Position numbers and translations under genes: made by a program. Positions 1 through 7,873 of a stretch of DNA of 64,000 bases are shown piece after piece (the stretch's first letter is position 1; every line of letters begins with the position of its first letter). Source of the DNA: CBDBJR01 sp965206445 (GTDB taxonomy: Bacteria > Pseudomonadota > Gammaproteobacteria > Arenicellales > Poriferihabitantaceae); NCBI GenBank assembly GCA_965206445.1, contig CBDBJR010000002.1, positions 682,001 to 746,000 of the forward strand. Direction: 5' to 3'. Below the pieces are notes generated by a model. The model made no database searches. It had not been told where the DNA came from and saw only the letters and a list, made by a program, of their open reading frames with translations.

Positions 1-1
1 G

Positions 2-535
2 GCCGGCCTCTACCGCGACCCCGGCACCTTCTTCACCCACGTCATCACCCACAACCCGCAGGCCCGCGGCGCCCACAACAATCTTGGGAACTACCTGCAT
101 GACGAGGGGCGCGATCAGGAAGCGCTTGCCGCCTACCAAATCGTCCTTGAGCGGCAACCGGAGAACCATAAATTGCTCAACAGGATCGGCGCGCTGCTGG
201 AAAGGCAGGGCCGCCTGGAGGAAGCGGTCGAGCGCTACCGCGAGGCGCTGCGGCTGAACCCGCAGCAACAAAACGCGCTGTTTAACCTTGCCAAGATATT
301 GATAAACCGGGGGCGGTATGCGGAGGGGGTGGCATCGGCGCAAAAGTTGATTGCGCACAACCCCGATCACGCGAGAGCCCACCATATGGTGGGCCTCGGG
401 CTGTTTCGCCTCAACCGCAAGGCCGAAGCGCTGCGCCATTACGACCGCGCATTGGCGTTGGACCCGAATCTGACCCAGGCACGCGAACAGCGCAAGCGAT
501 TCTTTGAGTCCACGACCAACGCGGTTCAGCAATAA
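2..535 (+). CDS. TMTC-like membrane/TPR protein, C-terminal part (5' cut by window edge)
   Basis: The frame is open from base 2 to the TAA at 533-535, so only the C-terminal 177 residues are present and the membrane half lies upstream. What is visible is tetratricopeptide repeats of about 34 residues, for example RQGRLEEAVERYREALRLNP. The full-length paralogues at 2497, 5315 and 7874 show that this belongs to a membrane protein with a GT-C-like N-terminal half and a TPR tail. The last 120 residues are nearly identical to those of the gene at 5315-7174 (both end STTNAVQQ), which indicates very recent duplication or gene conversion. Substrate and function are unknown; TPRs probably bind a protein partner. 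Confidence 0.85.
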   Translation, partial: AGLYRDPGTFFTHVITHNPQARGAHNNLGNYLHDEGRDQEALAAYQIVLERQPENHKLLNRIGALLERQGRLEEAVERYREALRLNPQQQNALFNLAKILINRGRYAEGVASAQKLIAHNPDHARAHHMVGLGLFRLNRKAEALRHYDRALALDPNLTQAREQRKRFFESTTNAVQQ

Positions 536-834
536 GCATGGCGAGGCAACCCATTCATCCCCGTGCCGGTAACGCCCGCCGTGCGTCGCAGTCGGTCATG
601 TCGGTGGTGTTCGACAACTCCGGTGGGTTGTTGCCGGGGGCTTTGGCGGCGGTGTCCCGGTGTGCTGGCCACAGCGCAGGCCCCGGGAGACAGGAAGCGT
701 CTCGCGCCGCCCGCAACCGGCGTGTGATTCGGATTCATCCTGAACGTGATGTGGAAGGTGGGCTCAAGCGTATTCCGGATGCAGTGGAAGGGACGGTGCG
801 CGCACACAAGGCCGTGTATTCATTCAACCGGTAA
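536..834 (+). repeat. intergenic repeat downstream of TPR gene, copy 1
   Basis: About 300 bp following the stop codon of the first TPR gene recur at 7175-7473 with few differences, and in diverged form after the fourth TPR gene at 9737-10000. All three copies reach the shared motif TAAGTGCA(A/C)CTTCACCGAC. After it, copies 1 and 3 continue into the rnpB promoter, and copy 2 switches into a transposase remnant. Open frames across it on both strands look non-coding: they start variably and match no family I know. Confidence 0.75.
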
Positions 835-862
835 GTGCAACTTCACCGACGTATACACAGGG

Positions 863-891
863 TTGTAAATAATCGGTTGCTGCACTATGCT
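863..891 (+). promoter_or_regulatory. duplicated rnpB promoter
   Basis: TTGTAA at 863-868 and TATGCT at 886-891 are separated by 17 bp and match the promoter of the intact rnpB gene (10024-10052). The core hexamers are unchanged, so this copy is predicted to be active and to start near 898. Confidence 0.6.
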
Positions 892-897
892 TGCAAC

Positions 898-1000
898 GGG
901 AGTCGGCCAGACAGCTGCTCTTTCCGGTCGGCTTGCATCGCAAACCGGTCGGCGAGGGAGGAAAGTCCGGGCTCTGCAGGGTAGAGTGCCAGGTAACCCC
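898..1000 (+). pseudogene. 5' fragment of RNase P RNA gene
   Basis: This stretch repeats the first ~103 nt of the intact rnpB at 10059, including the P1 5' strand GGGAGTCGGCC and the conserved GAGGAAAGTCCGGGCTC block, with only a few substitutions. Homology stops abruptly after CCAGGTAACCCC at 1000. The 3' strand of P1 and the rest of the RNA are absent, so it cannot be a working ribozyme. It lies directly before a beta-barrel reading frame. Confidence 0.85.
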
Positions 1001-1010
1001 CGGCCTGAAC

Positions 1011-2243
1011 ATGATGCAGCAATTAGAACAATGGCTGTCCAGCGACGCCGCCGAGCTCGAGCTCAGCCGGCGGCTGCAGAACCTGGACACATTTGAACTG
1101 CGCGACCTGATTGACGGCCTGTCATTCGACGCCGACGGCGAGCAGATTGGCATGGCCGGCGTCGCCCTGCACGGCATCGGCAACTACAGCCACCTGTCGG
1201 GCGACGAAGACGGGCTGAACTGGGACGGCGACCTGTACAGCGGCTACATCGGCCTCGACAAGCGGCTGCACAATAACCTGCTGGCGGGAGTACTGCTGTC
1301 GTACGCCAAAGGCGAATTCGAGTACACCGACACCGCCATCGAAGGCGAAGGCGAGTACAGCCTGAATATCAGCAGCGCCCACCCCTATCTCGGCTGGTCA
1401 CTGTCGGATGATCTGGAACTATGGGCGCGTGTCGGCTACGGCCTCGGCGAAGTCGAGCTAACCGACAGCAACGGCCAGCGCAGCAGCGATCTGACAGTCG
1501 GCTCGGCCAGTGTAGGCGCAAATGGGCGCCTGTACGCATCAGACACACTAATCGCCGGCGGCCACAGTCAACTGAGACTGCGCGGCGACGCCTCGGTATC
1601 GCAGGTAGATTTTGATCGCAGCAGCGCCGGCTTCAAAGACGTATCGAGCCACCGGGCGCGCCTGATACTGGAAGCAAGCCACACCCGCAGCATCGAATCG
1701 GGCAGCCTGCGCAGCGGCCTGGAGCTGGGCGTGCGGCAGGACGGCGGCGACGGCCAGGACGGCCAGGGACTGGAACTGGGCGGCAGCGTCGAATGGAGCC
1801 ATCAGCACGGCCTGACACTATCGGGCCAGGGCCGGCTGCTGACACTGGCAGATTACGACGAATGGGGCCTCAGCGGTGCGCTGCGGCTGGTGCCGGGGCA
1901 GGGCGGTCGCGGGCTATCGTTCAACCTGTCGCCGAGCTACGGCCGTGACGGCAGCGGCATCGAGCAATTATGGCAACAAGGCGCCTCGGCGGTATCGAGT
2001 ACAGAGCAGACAGCGCAACTACGGATAGACAGCGAAGTCGGCTACGGCCTGTGGCTGCTGGGCGGCACAGTACGCCCATACCTGGGCGCGTCACTACAGG
2101 AAGGCGGCAGCCGTGCACAACGACTGGGCATCAGTTTTGAGCTGAGCCACGGCGTCAAGCTGGAACTAAAAAGCAGCCGCCACGAGCGCGCCAATGCCAA
2201 CGCCGACCACCGCATCGAGTTGCAGTGGAAGTGGAGCTGGTAG
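1011..2243 (+). CDS. autotransporter-type outer-membrane beta-barrel, truncated at N-terminus
   Basis: The 410-residue product is essentially only a translocator barrel. Alternating amphipathic strands run through its length, the barrel entry resembles autotransporter domains (GDEDGLNWDGDLYSGYIGLD), and it ends on an aromatic residue (WSW) as barrels recognised by the BAM machinery do. No signal peptide or passenger is present. The frame stays open upstream through the rnpB fragment to a TTG at 891, but ATG at 1011 or 1014 is preferred because the upstream part translates RNA-gene sequence. No clear ribosome binding site precedes either ATG. It is probably a fragment left by recombination; an orphan barrel is less likely. 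A second, frameshifted copy of its last ~112 codons lies at 4508-4848. Confidence 0.7.
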   Translation: MMQQLEQWLSSDAAELELSRRLQNLDTFELRDLIDGLSFDADGEQIGMAGVALHGIGNYSHLSGDEDGLNWDGDLYSGYIGLDKRLHNNLLAGVLLSYAKGEFEYTDTAIEGEGEYSLNISSAHPYLGWSLSDDLELWARVGYGLGEVELTDSNGQRSSDLTVGSASVGANGRLYASDTLIAGGHSQLRLRGDASVSQVDFDRSSAGFKDVSSHRARLILEASHTRSIESGSLRSGLELGVRQDGGDGQDGQGLELGGSVEWSHQHGLTLSGQGRLLTLADYDEWGLSGALRLVPGQGGRGLSFNLSPSYGRDGSGIEQLWQQGASAVSSTEQTAQLRIDSEVGYGLWLLGGTVRPYLGASLQEGGSRAQRLGISFELSHGVKLELKSSRHERANANADHRIELQWKWSW

Positions 2244-2329
2244 CCGACACCCGGGTCTCCCCCTGACAAGGTGTTTCGCCCCATATAGGCTATACTCTCT
2301 TTCAATACCGACTGGGGATTCAATACGTT

Positions 2330-2460
2330 CAGAGGAGATTGCAAAATGGAGATTAAATTACACTGATTGGCTGGTGTTTTATAACGCCCAACGATGGCAT
2401 CCTGCTCTAGAGATGGAATCTCCTATACAATTGCGGTTCACCAATTACCCCGATTGCTAG
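2330..2460 (+). pseudogene. IS3/IS481-type transposase, C-terminal remnant 1
   Basis: The frame ending at the TAG of 2458-2460 contains DWLVFYNAQRWHPALEMESP, which resembles the YNxxRPHxALxxxSP signature at the end of IS3/IS481-type integrase-fold transposases. No catalytic DDE region precedes it. Shorter relics of the same segment lie before the TPR genes at 5315 and 7874. Confidence 0.6.
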
Positions 2461-2496
2461 GGGCTGGACTTATACAGTGCTCAAGGGCACCATAAT

Positions 2497-4476
2497 ATGG
2501 TAAGAAAGCGAACCCCTCGCGCAGCGAGAAAGCAACCCCCTCGCGTCCAGACGCCACCGCACGGCAACGGCGCGCCGCGCAAGCCGCCGATGCCGGCGGC
2601 ATTCCCCGCGTCCGGCATTTTCTCTGATGCCAATAGTGCATTAGCGGTCGCGGCGCTGTGCCTGTTGGTGGCGGTCAGTTACTTTCCGGCGCTGTCGGCC
2701 GGATTCGTGTGGGATGACGAGGCAATGCTGCCCCATGCCACGCCGCTTCACACCTGGTCGGGACTGGCGCAGATCTGGTTTGCCCCGCGTGCGTTGCTGC
2801 CACACGAAGCCCACTACTGGCCACTGCTCTATACTACCTTCTGGCTGGAGCATAAGCTGTGGGGGCTGGAGCCGTTCGGCTATCACCTGGTCAATCTGCT
2901 GCTGCATACCGGTGTCGTGTTGCTGTTGTGGCGCCTGCTGCGACGGCTGGGGGTGCCCGGCGCGTGGTTCGCGGCGGCGGTGTTTGCGGTGCATCCGTTG
3001 CATGTCGAGTCGGTGGCCTGGGTCATCGGGCGCAAGGACATCCTGGCGACGGTTTTCTATCTCGCCGCCGTGCTCGCCTATATCCGCTTCGTGGAAATGC
3101 CGCGCGGGCGGCGGCGAGAGGGGCCTTACCTGCTGGCGGTGGCGTTGTTCGTGCTCGGCCTGCTCAGCAAATCCATCGCCATCACGCTGCCGGCGGTGTT
3201 GCTGCTCTGGCACTGGTGGCGGCACGGGCGCGTGACGATGGCCGATTTTCGCCGCACGCTGCCGTTCTTTCTGGTCGGGCTGGGTATCGCGCTGGCCGAC
3301 TATGCCTATTACGACAGCATTGAACCCATCTCATTCGCGTATACGCCGCTGGAGCGCGGGCTGATTGCGGCGCGCGCTCTGGCATTTTACGCCGGCAAAC
3401 TGCTGTGGCCGACGGGGCTGACCGGGATCTATCCGCGCTGGGAGCCCGGCATCGGTGATGTGCTGGCCTGGGGCAGCGCGGCCGGCTGCGCGACAGTAGT
3501 GGCGGTGTTGTGGTGCTGTCGCCGGCAATTTGGTCGTGGACCGCTGGCCGGCGTGCTGTTCTTTGCGGTGGTGTTGTCGCCGGTGCTGGGCTTCGTGGAC
3601 TTCGGCTATATGCAGTTCTCGTTTGTCGCCGACCGTTATCAGTACCTCGCCGGCGTCGGCCTGATTGCCGTCGCGGCCGGCGCCGCGGGCCGTGCCTGTC
3701 AACGGAGTCTCGGCGCCCTGCCGGCGCACCGCACGCGGCCGGCGCGGCTGGCCATCGGGGTGGCCGGGGCGGCCATACTGGCGGTTGCAGGCATTCTCAC
3801 CTGGAACCAGGCCGGGCTCTACCGCGACGCCGGTACCTTCTTCACCCACGTTATCGCCCACAACCCGCAGGCGCGCAGCGCCCACAACAATCTTGGGAAC
3901 TACCTGCGGGCCGAGGGGCGTTACGCGGAAGCGCATGCCGCCTTCCAAACCGCCCTTGCGTTGCGACCGGATGACCCTGACCTGCTCAGCAATATCGGCG
4001 TGCTGCTGCAAAAGCAGGGCCGCCATGAGGAAGCGATGGCGCGCTATCGCGAGGCGCTGCGGCTTAAGCCGCAGCACAAAAACGCGAACAAGAACCTTGC
4101 CGGAGTGCTGGTCAAGACCGGTACGCTGCTGTCAAAGCAGGGCCGCCCGGCGGAAGCGACCGCGCGCTACCGCGAGGCGCTGCGACTTAACCCGCAGCAT
4201 CTAAAAGCGATGAGGAACCTTGCCGTGGTACTGATCCATCAGGAGCGGTATGCGGAGGCGCTGGCGGCGGCGCAACAGGTAATTGCGCACTATCCCGATG
4301 ACGCGAAAGCCCATCATCTGGCGGGCATCGGGCTGTTTCACCTCAACCGCAAGGCCGAAGCGCTGCAACATTACGACCGTGCGTTGGCGTTGTACACGAA
4401 CCTGGAGGATCTAAAAACGGTACGCGAATGGCGCCAGCAACTTCTTGAGTCCATGACCAACGAGGGCCGTCAATAA
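2497..4476 (+). CDS. TMTC-like GT-C-fold membrane protein with C-terminal TPRs (copy 2)
   Basis: The product has 659 residues. A basic, proline-rich cytoplasmic N-terminus (1-45) is followed by a first membrane span (about 48-66) and a loop with WDDE at 72-75, the position of the acidic motif of GT-C/PMT-type glycosyltransferases. Many hydrophobic spans continue to about residue 430; they include AVHPLHVESVAWVIGRKD, a block characteristic of bacterial relatives of eukaryotic TMTC proteins. Five or more TPRs follow. It is about 40 residues longer than its paralogues because of one additional TPR. Known members of the superfamily transfer sugars from lipid carriers to proteins outside the cytoplasm; activity here is inferred. 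The ATG follows AAGGGCACCATAAT, shared with the paralogues. Confidence 0.85.
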   Translation: MVRKRTPRAARKQPPRVQTPPHGNGAPRKPPMPAAFPASGIFSDANSALAVAALCLLVAVSYFPALSAGFVWDDEAMLPHATPLHTWSGLAQIWFAPRALLPHEAHYWPLLYTTFWLEHKLWGLEPFGYHLVNLLLHTGVVLLLWRLLRRLGVPGAWFAAAVFAVHPLHVESVAWVIGRKDILATVFYLAAVLAYIRFVEMPRGRRREGPYLLAVALFVLGLLSKSIAITLPAVLLLWHWWRHGRVTMADFRRTLPFFLVGLGIALADYAYYDSIEPISFAYTPLERGLIAARALAFYAGKLLWPTGLTGIYPRWEPGIGDVLAWGSAAGCATVVAVLWCCRRQFGRGPLAGVLFFAVVLSPVLGFVDFGYMQFSFVADRYQYLAGVGLIAVAAGAAGRACQRSLGALPAHRTRPARLAIGVAGAAILAVAGILTWNQAGLYRDAGTFFTHVIAHNPQARSAHNNLGNYLRAEGRYAEAHAAFQTALALRPDDPDLLSNIGVLLQKQGRHEEAMARYREALRLKPQHKNANKNLAGVLVKTGTLLSKQGRPAEATARYREALRLNPQHLKAMRNLAVVLIHQERYAEALAAAQQVIAHYPDDAKAHHLAGIGLFHLNRKAEALQHYDRALALYTNLEDLKTVREWRQQLLESMTNEGRQ

Positions 4477-4507
4477 GAACGGCGCGGCGCCCCATGCCTG
4501 CTGCGTG

Positions 4508-4848
4508 CCGGCGCCGCGGGCTGTCGTTCAACCTGTCGCCGAGCTACGGCCGTGACGGCAGGCATCGAGCAATTATGGCAGCAAGGCGCCTCGGCAGTAT
4601 CGAGTACAGAGCAGACAGCGCAACTACGGATAGACAGCGAAGTCGGCTACGGCCTGTGGCTACTGGGCGGCACAGTACGCCCATATCTGGGCGCGTCACT
4701 ACAGGAAGGCGGCAGCCGTGCACAGCGACTGGGCGTCAGTTTTGAACTGAGCCACGGCGTCAAGCTGGAACTAAAAAGCAGCCGCCACGAACGTGCCAAT
4801 GCCAACGCCGACCACCGCATCGAACTCCAATGGCACTGGAGTTGGTAA
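4508..4848 (+). pseudogene. autotransporter barrel 3' fragment, frameshifted
   Basis: This is a near-identical copy of 1909-2243, the last ~112 codons of the barrel at 1011. A 2-bp loss near 4558 (CGTGACGGCAGGCATC against CGTGACGGCAGCGGCATC) breaks the frame, so the pieces read as SFNLSPSYGRDG and then GIEQLWQQG. It keeps the terminal tryptophan (WHWSW) and stop codon but has no start or signal sequence. Confidence 0.85.
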
Positions 4849-4973
4849 AGGAGCGTGGGCATTCCTGCCCGCGAAATGAAATAGCCACAAGCAAAAATGC
4901 CGGTTGCTCCTTTGAAACAACCCCGCACCGATCAAGGAGTAAGTAGCTGGGCTGGATTCCCGTTTCCGCGAGC

Positions 4974-5314
4974 ATGGCTGGTCTGGAGATGAAATCTCTT
5001 ATACAATCACAGTTCATCAATTACTCCGAGTGCCAAAGGGGCTGGAGCTATACAGCGCCTTGGTTCTGATCGGCGACTTATTTATTATCCTGTGTCAACC
5101 ATGGATTGCTGCCTGTTCTGTATCATTTCCACTGGGGACAGGGCGTTTCTGTCCGCCAGTGCTCCGCTGACGCTTGTGCGCACGACAACCGAACCATCTC
5201 GCCCTGATGATCGCCAACCTGCATGAGCAACCCAACGCATTGTATGACCACGAATGGACGCCGACGCTAAAAAGAGATTAACGCACCTGTTGCCGCGCTC
5301 AAGGGCAGCATAAT
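4974..5314 (+). repeat. upstream repeat of TPR gene with transposase remnant 2, copy A
   Basis: The sequence from about 4974 to the next gene start recurs at 7496-7873. Its first ~70 bp match the end of the transposase remnant at 2402-2470 (GAGATGAAATCTCTTATACA against GAGATGGAATCTCCTATACA), so the mobile-element relic is part of the duplicated unit. The remainder shows no convincing coding frame. It ends in the AGCATAATATGGTAAGAAAG start region of the TPR gene. Confidence 0.7.
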
Positions 5315-7174
5315 ATGGTAAGAAAGCGAACCCCTCGCGCAGCGAGAAAGCAACCCCCTCGCGTCCAGACGCCAACCCCGCCGAACGGCAACGCCGCGCC
5401 GCGCAAGTCTCCAATGCCGGCGGCATCCCCTGCGTCCGGCATTTCCCCCGGTGCCCCTGTTGCCCCTATTGCATTAGCCGGCGCGGCGCTGTGCCTGTTG
5501 GTGGCGGTCAGTTACTTTCCGGCGCTGTCGGGTGGATTCGTGTGGGATGACGTGACACTGATCAGAGCCGCGCCGCTTCGCACCTGGTCGGAGCTGGCGC
5601 AGCTCTGGTTTGCCCCGCGTGGGTTGATTCAAAACGAGGCCCACTACTGGCCGCTGCTGTATACCCTCTTCTGGCTGGAGCATAAACTGTGGGGGCTGGC
5701 GCCGCTCGGCTATCATCTGGTCAATCTGCTGCTGCATACCAGTGTCGTGTTGCTGCTGTGGCGGCTGTTGCGGCGGCTGGAGGTGCCCGGCGCGTGGTTC
5801 GCGGCGGCGGTGTTTGCGGTGCATCCGCTGCACGTGGAGTCGGTGGCCTGGGTCATCGGGCGCAAGGATGTCCTGGCGACGGTGTTCTATCTTTCGTCCG
5901 TGCTCGCCTATATCCGCTTCACGGAAATGCCGCGCGGGCGGCGGCGAGGAGGGCCTTACCTCCTGGCGGTGGCGTTGTTCGTGCTCGGCCTGCTCAGCAA
6001 ATCCATCACCATCACGCTGCCGGTGGCGTTGCTGCTGTGGCACTGGTGGCGGCACGGGCGCGTGACCCTGGCCGATGGTAGCCGCATGCTGCCCTTCTTC
6101 CTGGTGGGGCTTGGCATCGGGCTGGCCGAGTATGCCTATTCCACCAGCCTCGAACCCGTCGCATTCGGGTATACGCCGCTGGAGCGCGGGCTGCTTGCGG
6201 CGCACGCCTTGGCATTTTACGTCGGCAAACTGCTGTGGCCGGTGGGGCTGGCCGGGGTCTATCCGCGCTGGGAGCCCGGCATCGGCGACGCGCTGGCCTG
6301 GGGCTTCGCGGTCGGCTTTGCGGCGGTGGTGGCGGTGTTGTGGCACTGGCGCCGGCAGCTTGGTCGCGGGCCGCTGGCTGGCGTGCTGTTTTTTGCGGTG
6401 GCGTTGTCGCCGGTGCTGGGCTTCGTGGACTTCGGCTATATGCAGTTCTCATTTGTCGCCGACCGCTATCAATACCTCGGTGGCATTGGCTTGATTGTCG
6501 TCGTGGCCGCCGCCGCGAGCCGGGCCTGTCAACGGGGTCTCGGTGCTCTGCCGGCGCACCGCACGCGTCCGGCACGACTGGCCATCGGGGTGGTCGGGGC
6601 GGCCATACTGGCGGTTGCCGGCCTGCTCACCTGGAACCAGGCTGGCCTCTACCGCGACAACGGTACTTTCTTCACCCACGTCATCACCCACAACCCGCAG
6701 GCCCGTGGCGCCCACCTCAATCTTGGGAACTACCTGCGGGACCAGGGGCGCTACGGGGAAGCGCATGCCGCCTTCCAAACCGCCCTTGAGCAGCGACCGG
6801 AGAACGATAAATTGATCAACAGTATCGGCGTGCTGCTGGAAAGGCAGGGCCGCCTGGAGGAAGCGGTCGAGCGCTACCGCGAGGCGCTGCGGCTGAACCC
6901 GCAGCAACAAAACGCGCTGTTTAACCTTGCCAAGATATTGATAAACCGGGGGTGGTATGCGGAGGGGGTGGCATCGGCGCAAAAGTTGATTGCGCACAAC
7001 TCCGATCACGCGAGAGCCCACCATATGGTGGGCCTCGGGCTGTTTCGCCTCAACCGCAAGGCTGAAGCGCTGCGCCATTACGACCGCGCATTGGCGTTGG
7101 ACCCGAATCTGACCCAGGCACGCGAACAGCGCAAGCGATTCTTTGAGTCCACGACCAACGCGGTTCAGCAATAA
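5315..7174 (+). CDS. TMTC-like GT-C-fold membrane protein with C-terminal TPRs (copy 3)
   Basis: The 619-residue product has the same architecture as its neighbours: basic Pro-rich leader (1-50), multiple membrane spans to about 430 including AVHPLHVESVAWVIGRKD, then TPRs. The first-loop motif reads WDDV at 77-80 instead of WDDE, so the second acidic position is lost. Its C-terminal 120 residues are almost the same as those of the partial gene at 2-535, and the downstream 300 bp are also shared, so these two units are the most recently exchanged pair in the array. Confidence 0.85.
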   Translation: MVRKRTPRAARKQPPRVQTPTPPNGNAAPRKSPMPAASPASGISPGAPVAPIALAGAALCLLVAVSYFPALSGGFVWDDVTLIRAAPLRTWSELAQLWFAPRGLIQNEAHYWPLLYTLFWLEHKLWGLAPLGYHLVNLLLHTSVVLLLWRLLRRLEVPGAWFAAAVFAVHPLHVESVAWVIGRKDVLATVFYLSSVLAYIRFTEMPRGRRRGGPYLLAVALFVLGLLSKSITITLPVALLLWHWWRHGRVTLADGSRMLPFFLVGLGIGLAEYAYSTSLEPVAFGYTPLERGLLAAHALAFYVGKLLWPVGLAGVYPRWEPGIGDALAWGFAVGFAAVVAVLWHWRRQLGRGPLAGVLFFAVALSPVLGFVDFGYMQFSFVADRYQYLGGIGLIVVVAAAASRACQRGLGALPAHRTRPARLAIGVVGAAILAVAGLLTWNQAGLYRDNGTFFTHVITHNPQARGAHLNLGNYLRDQGRYGEAHAAFQTALEQRPENDKLINSIGVLLERQGRLEEAVERYREALRLNPQQQNALFNLAKILINRGWYAEGVASAQKLIAHNSDHARAHHMVGLGLFRLNRKAEALRHYDRALALDPNLTQAREQRKRFFESTTNAVQQ

Positions 7175-7473
7175 GCACGGCGAGGCAACCCATTCATCCC
7201 CGTGCCGGCAACGCCCATCGGGCGCCGCGGTCGGCCCTGTCGGTGATGTTCGACAGCTCCGGCTGGTTGTCGCCGGGGCCTTTGGCGGCGATGTCCCGGT
7301 GTGCTGGCCGCAGCGCAGGCCCCGGGAGACAGGAAGCGTCTCGCGCCGCCCGCAACCGGCGTGTGATTCGGATTCATCCTGAACGTGATGTGGAAGGTGG
7401 GCTCAAGCGTATTCCGGATGCAGTGGAAGGGACGGTGCGCGCACACAAGGCCGTGTATTCATTCAGCCGGTAA
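7175..7473 (+). repeat. intergenic repeat downstream of TPR gene, copy 2
   Basis: This is a near-identical copy of 536-834. After GTGCACCTTCACCGACC the match to the rnpB-containing copies ends, and the sequence continues as CATACAATGGCTGGTC into the transposase-derived repeat at 7496. Confidence 0.75.
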
Positions 7474-7495
7474 GTGCACCTTCACCGACCCATAC

Positions 7496-7873
7496 AATGG
7501 CTGGTCTGGAGATGAAATCTCTTATACAATCACAGTTCATCAATTACTCCGAGTGCCAAAGAGGCTGGAGCTATACAGCGCCTTGGTTCTGATCGGCGAC
7601 TTATTATTATCCTGTGTCAACCATGGATTGCTGCCTGTTCTGTATCATTTCCATGTGGAAAGGGGGTTCTGCCTGCCATTGCTCCGCTGCCGCTTGTGCG
7701 TGCGCTGCATGTGAACAGATGGGTTGCATAGCACGCCGAACCATCTCGCCCGGATGACCGCCACCTTGAGCGCCAACCTGCATGAGCAACCCAACGCGTT
7801 GTATGGCCACAAATGAACGCCGGCGCTGAAAAGAGATTAACGCACCTGTCGTCGCACTCAACGGCACCATAAT
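7496..7873 (+). repeat. upstream repeat of TPR gene with transposase remnant 3, copy B
   Basis: This is the counterpart of 4974-5314, somewhat longer through small insertions around 7700-7770. It begins with CTGGTCTGGAGATGAAATCT, the relic of the transposase C-terminus, and ends at the start codon of the fourth TPR gene. Confidence 0.7.

Noticed and set aside
538..834. 98-residue protein in the repeat after the first TPR gene
   Set aside because: The equivalent frame in copy 7175-7473 lacks the same ATG and is read in a shorter frame; composition is Arg/Gly-rich on both strands, so it is probably non-coding.
898..1000. A second functional RNase P RNA gene
   Set aside because: Only the first ~103 nt are present; the 3' half with the P1 partner and the catalytic core is missing.
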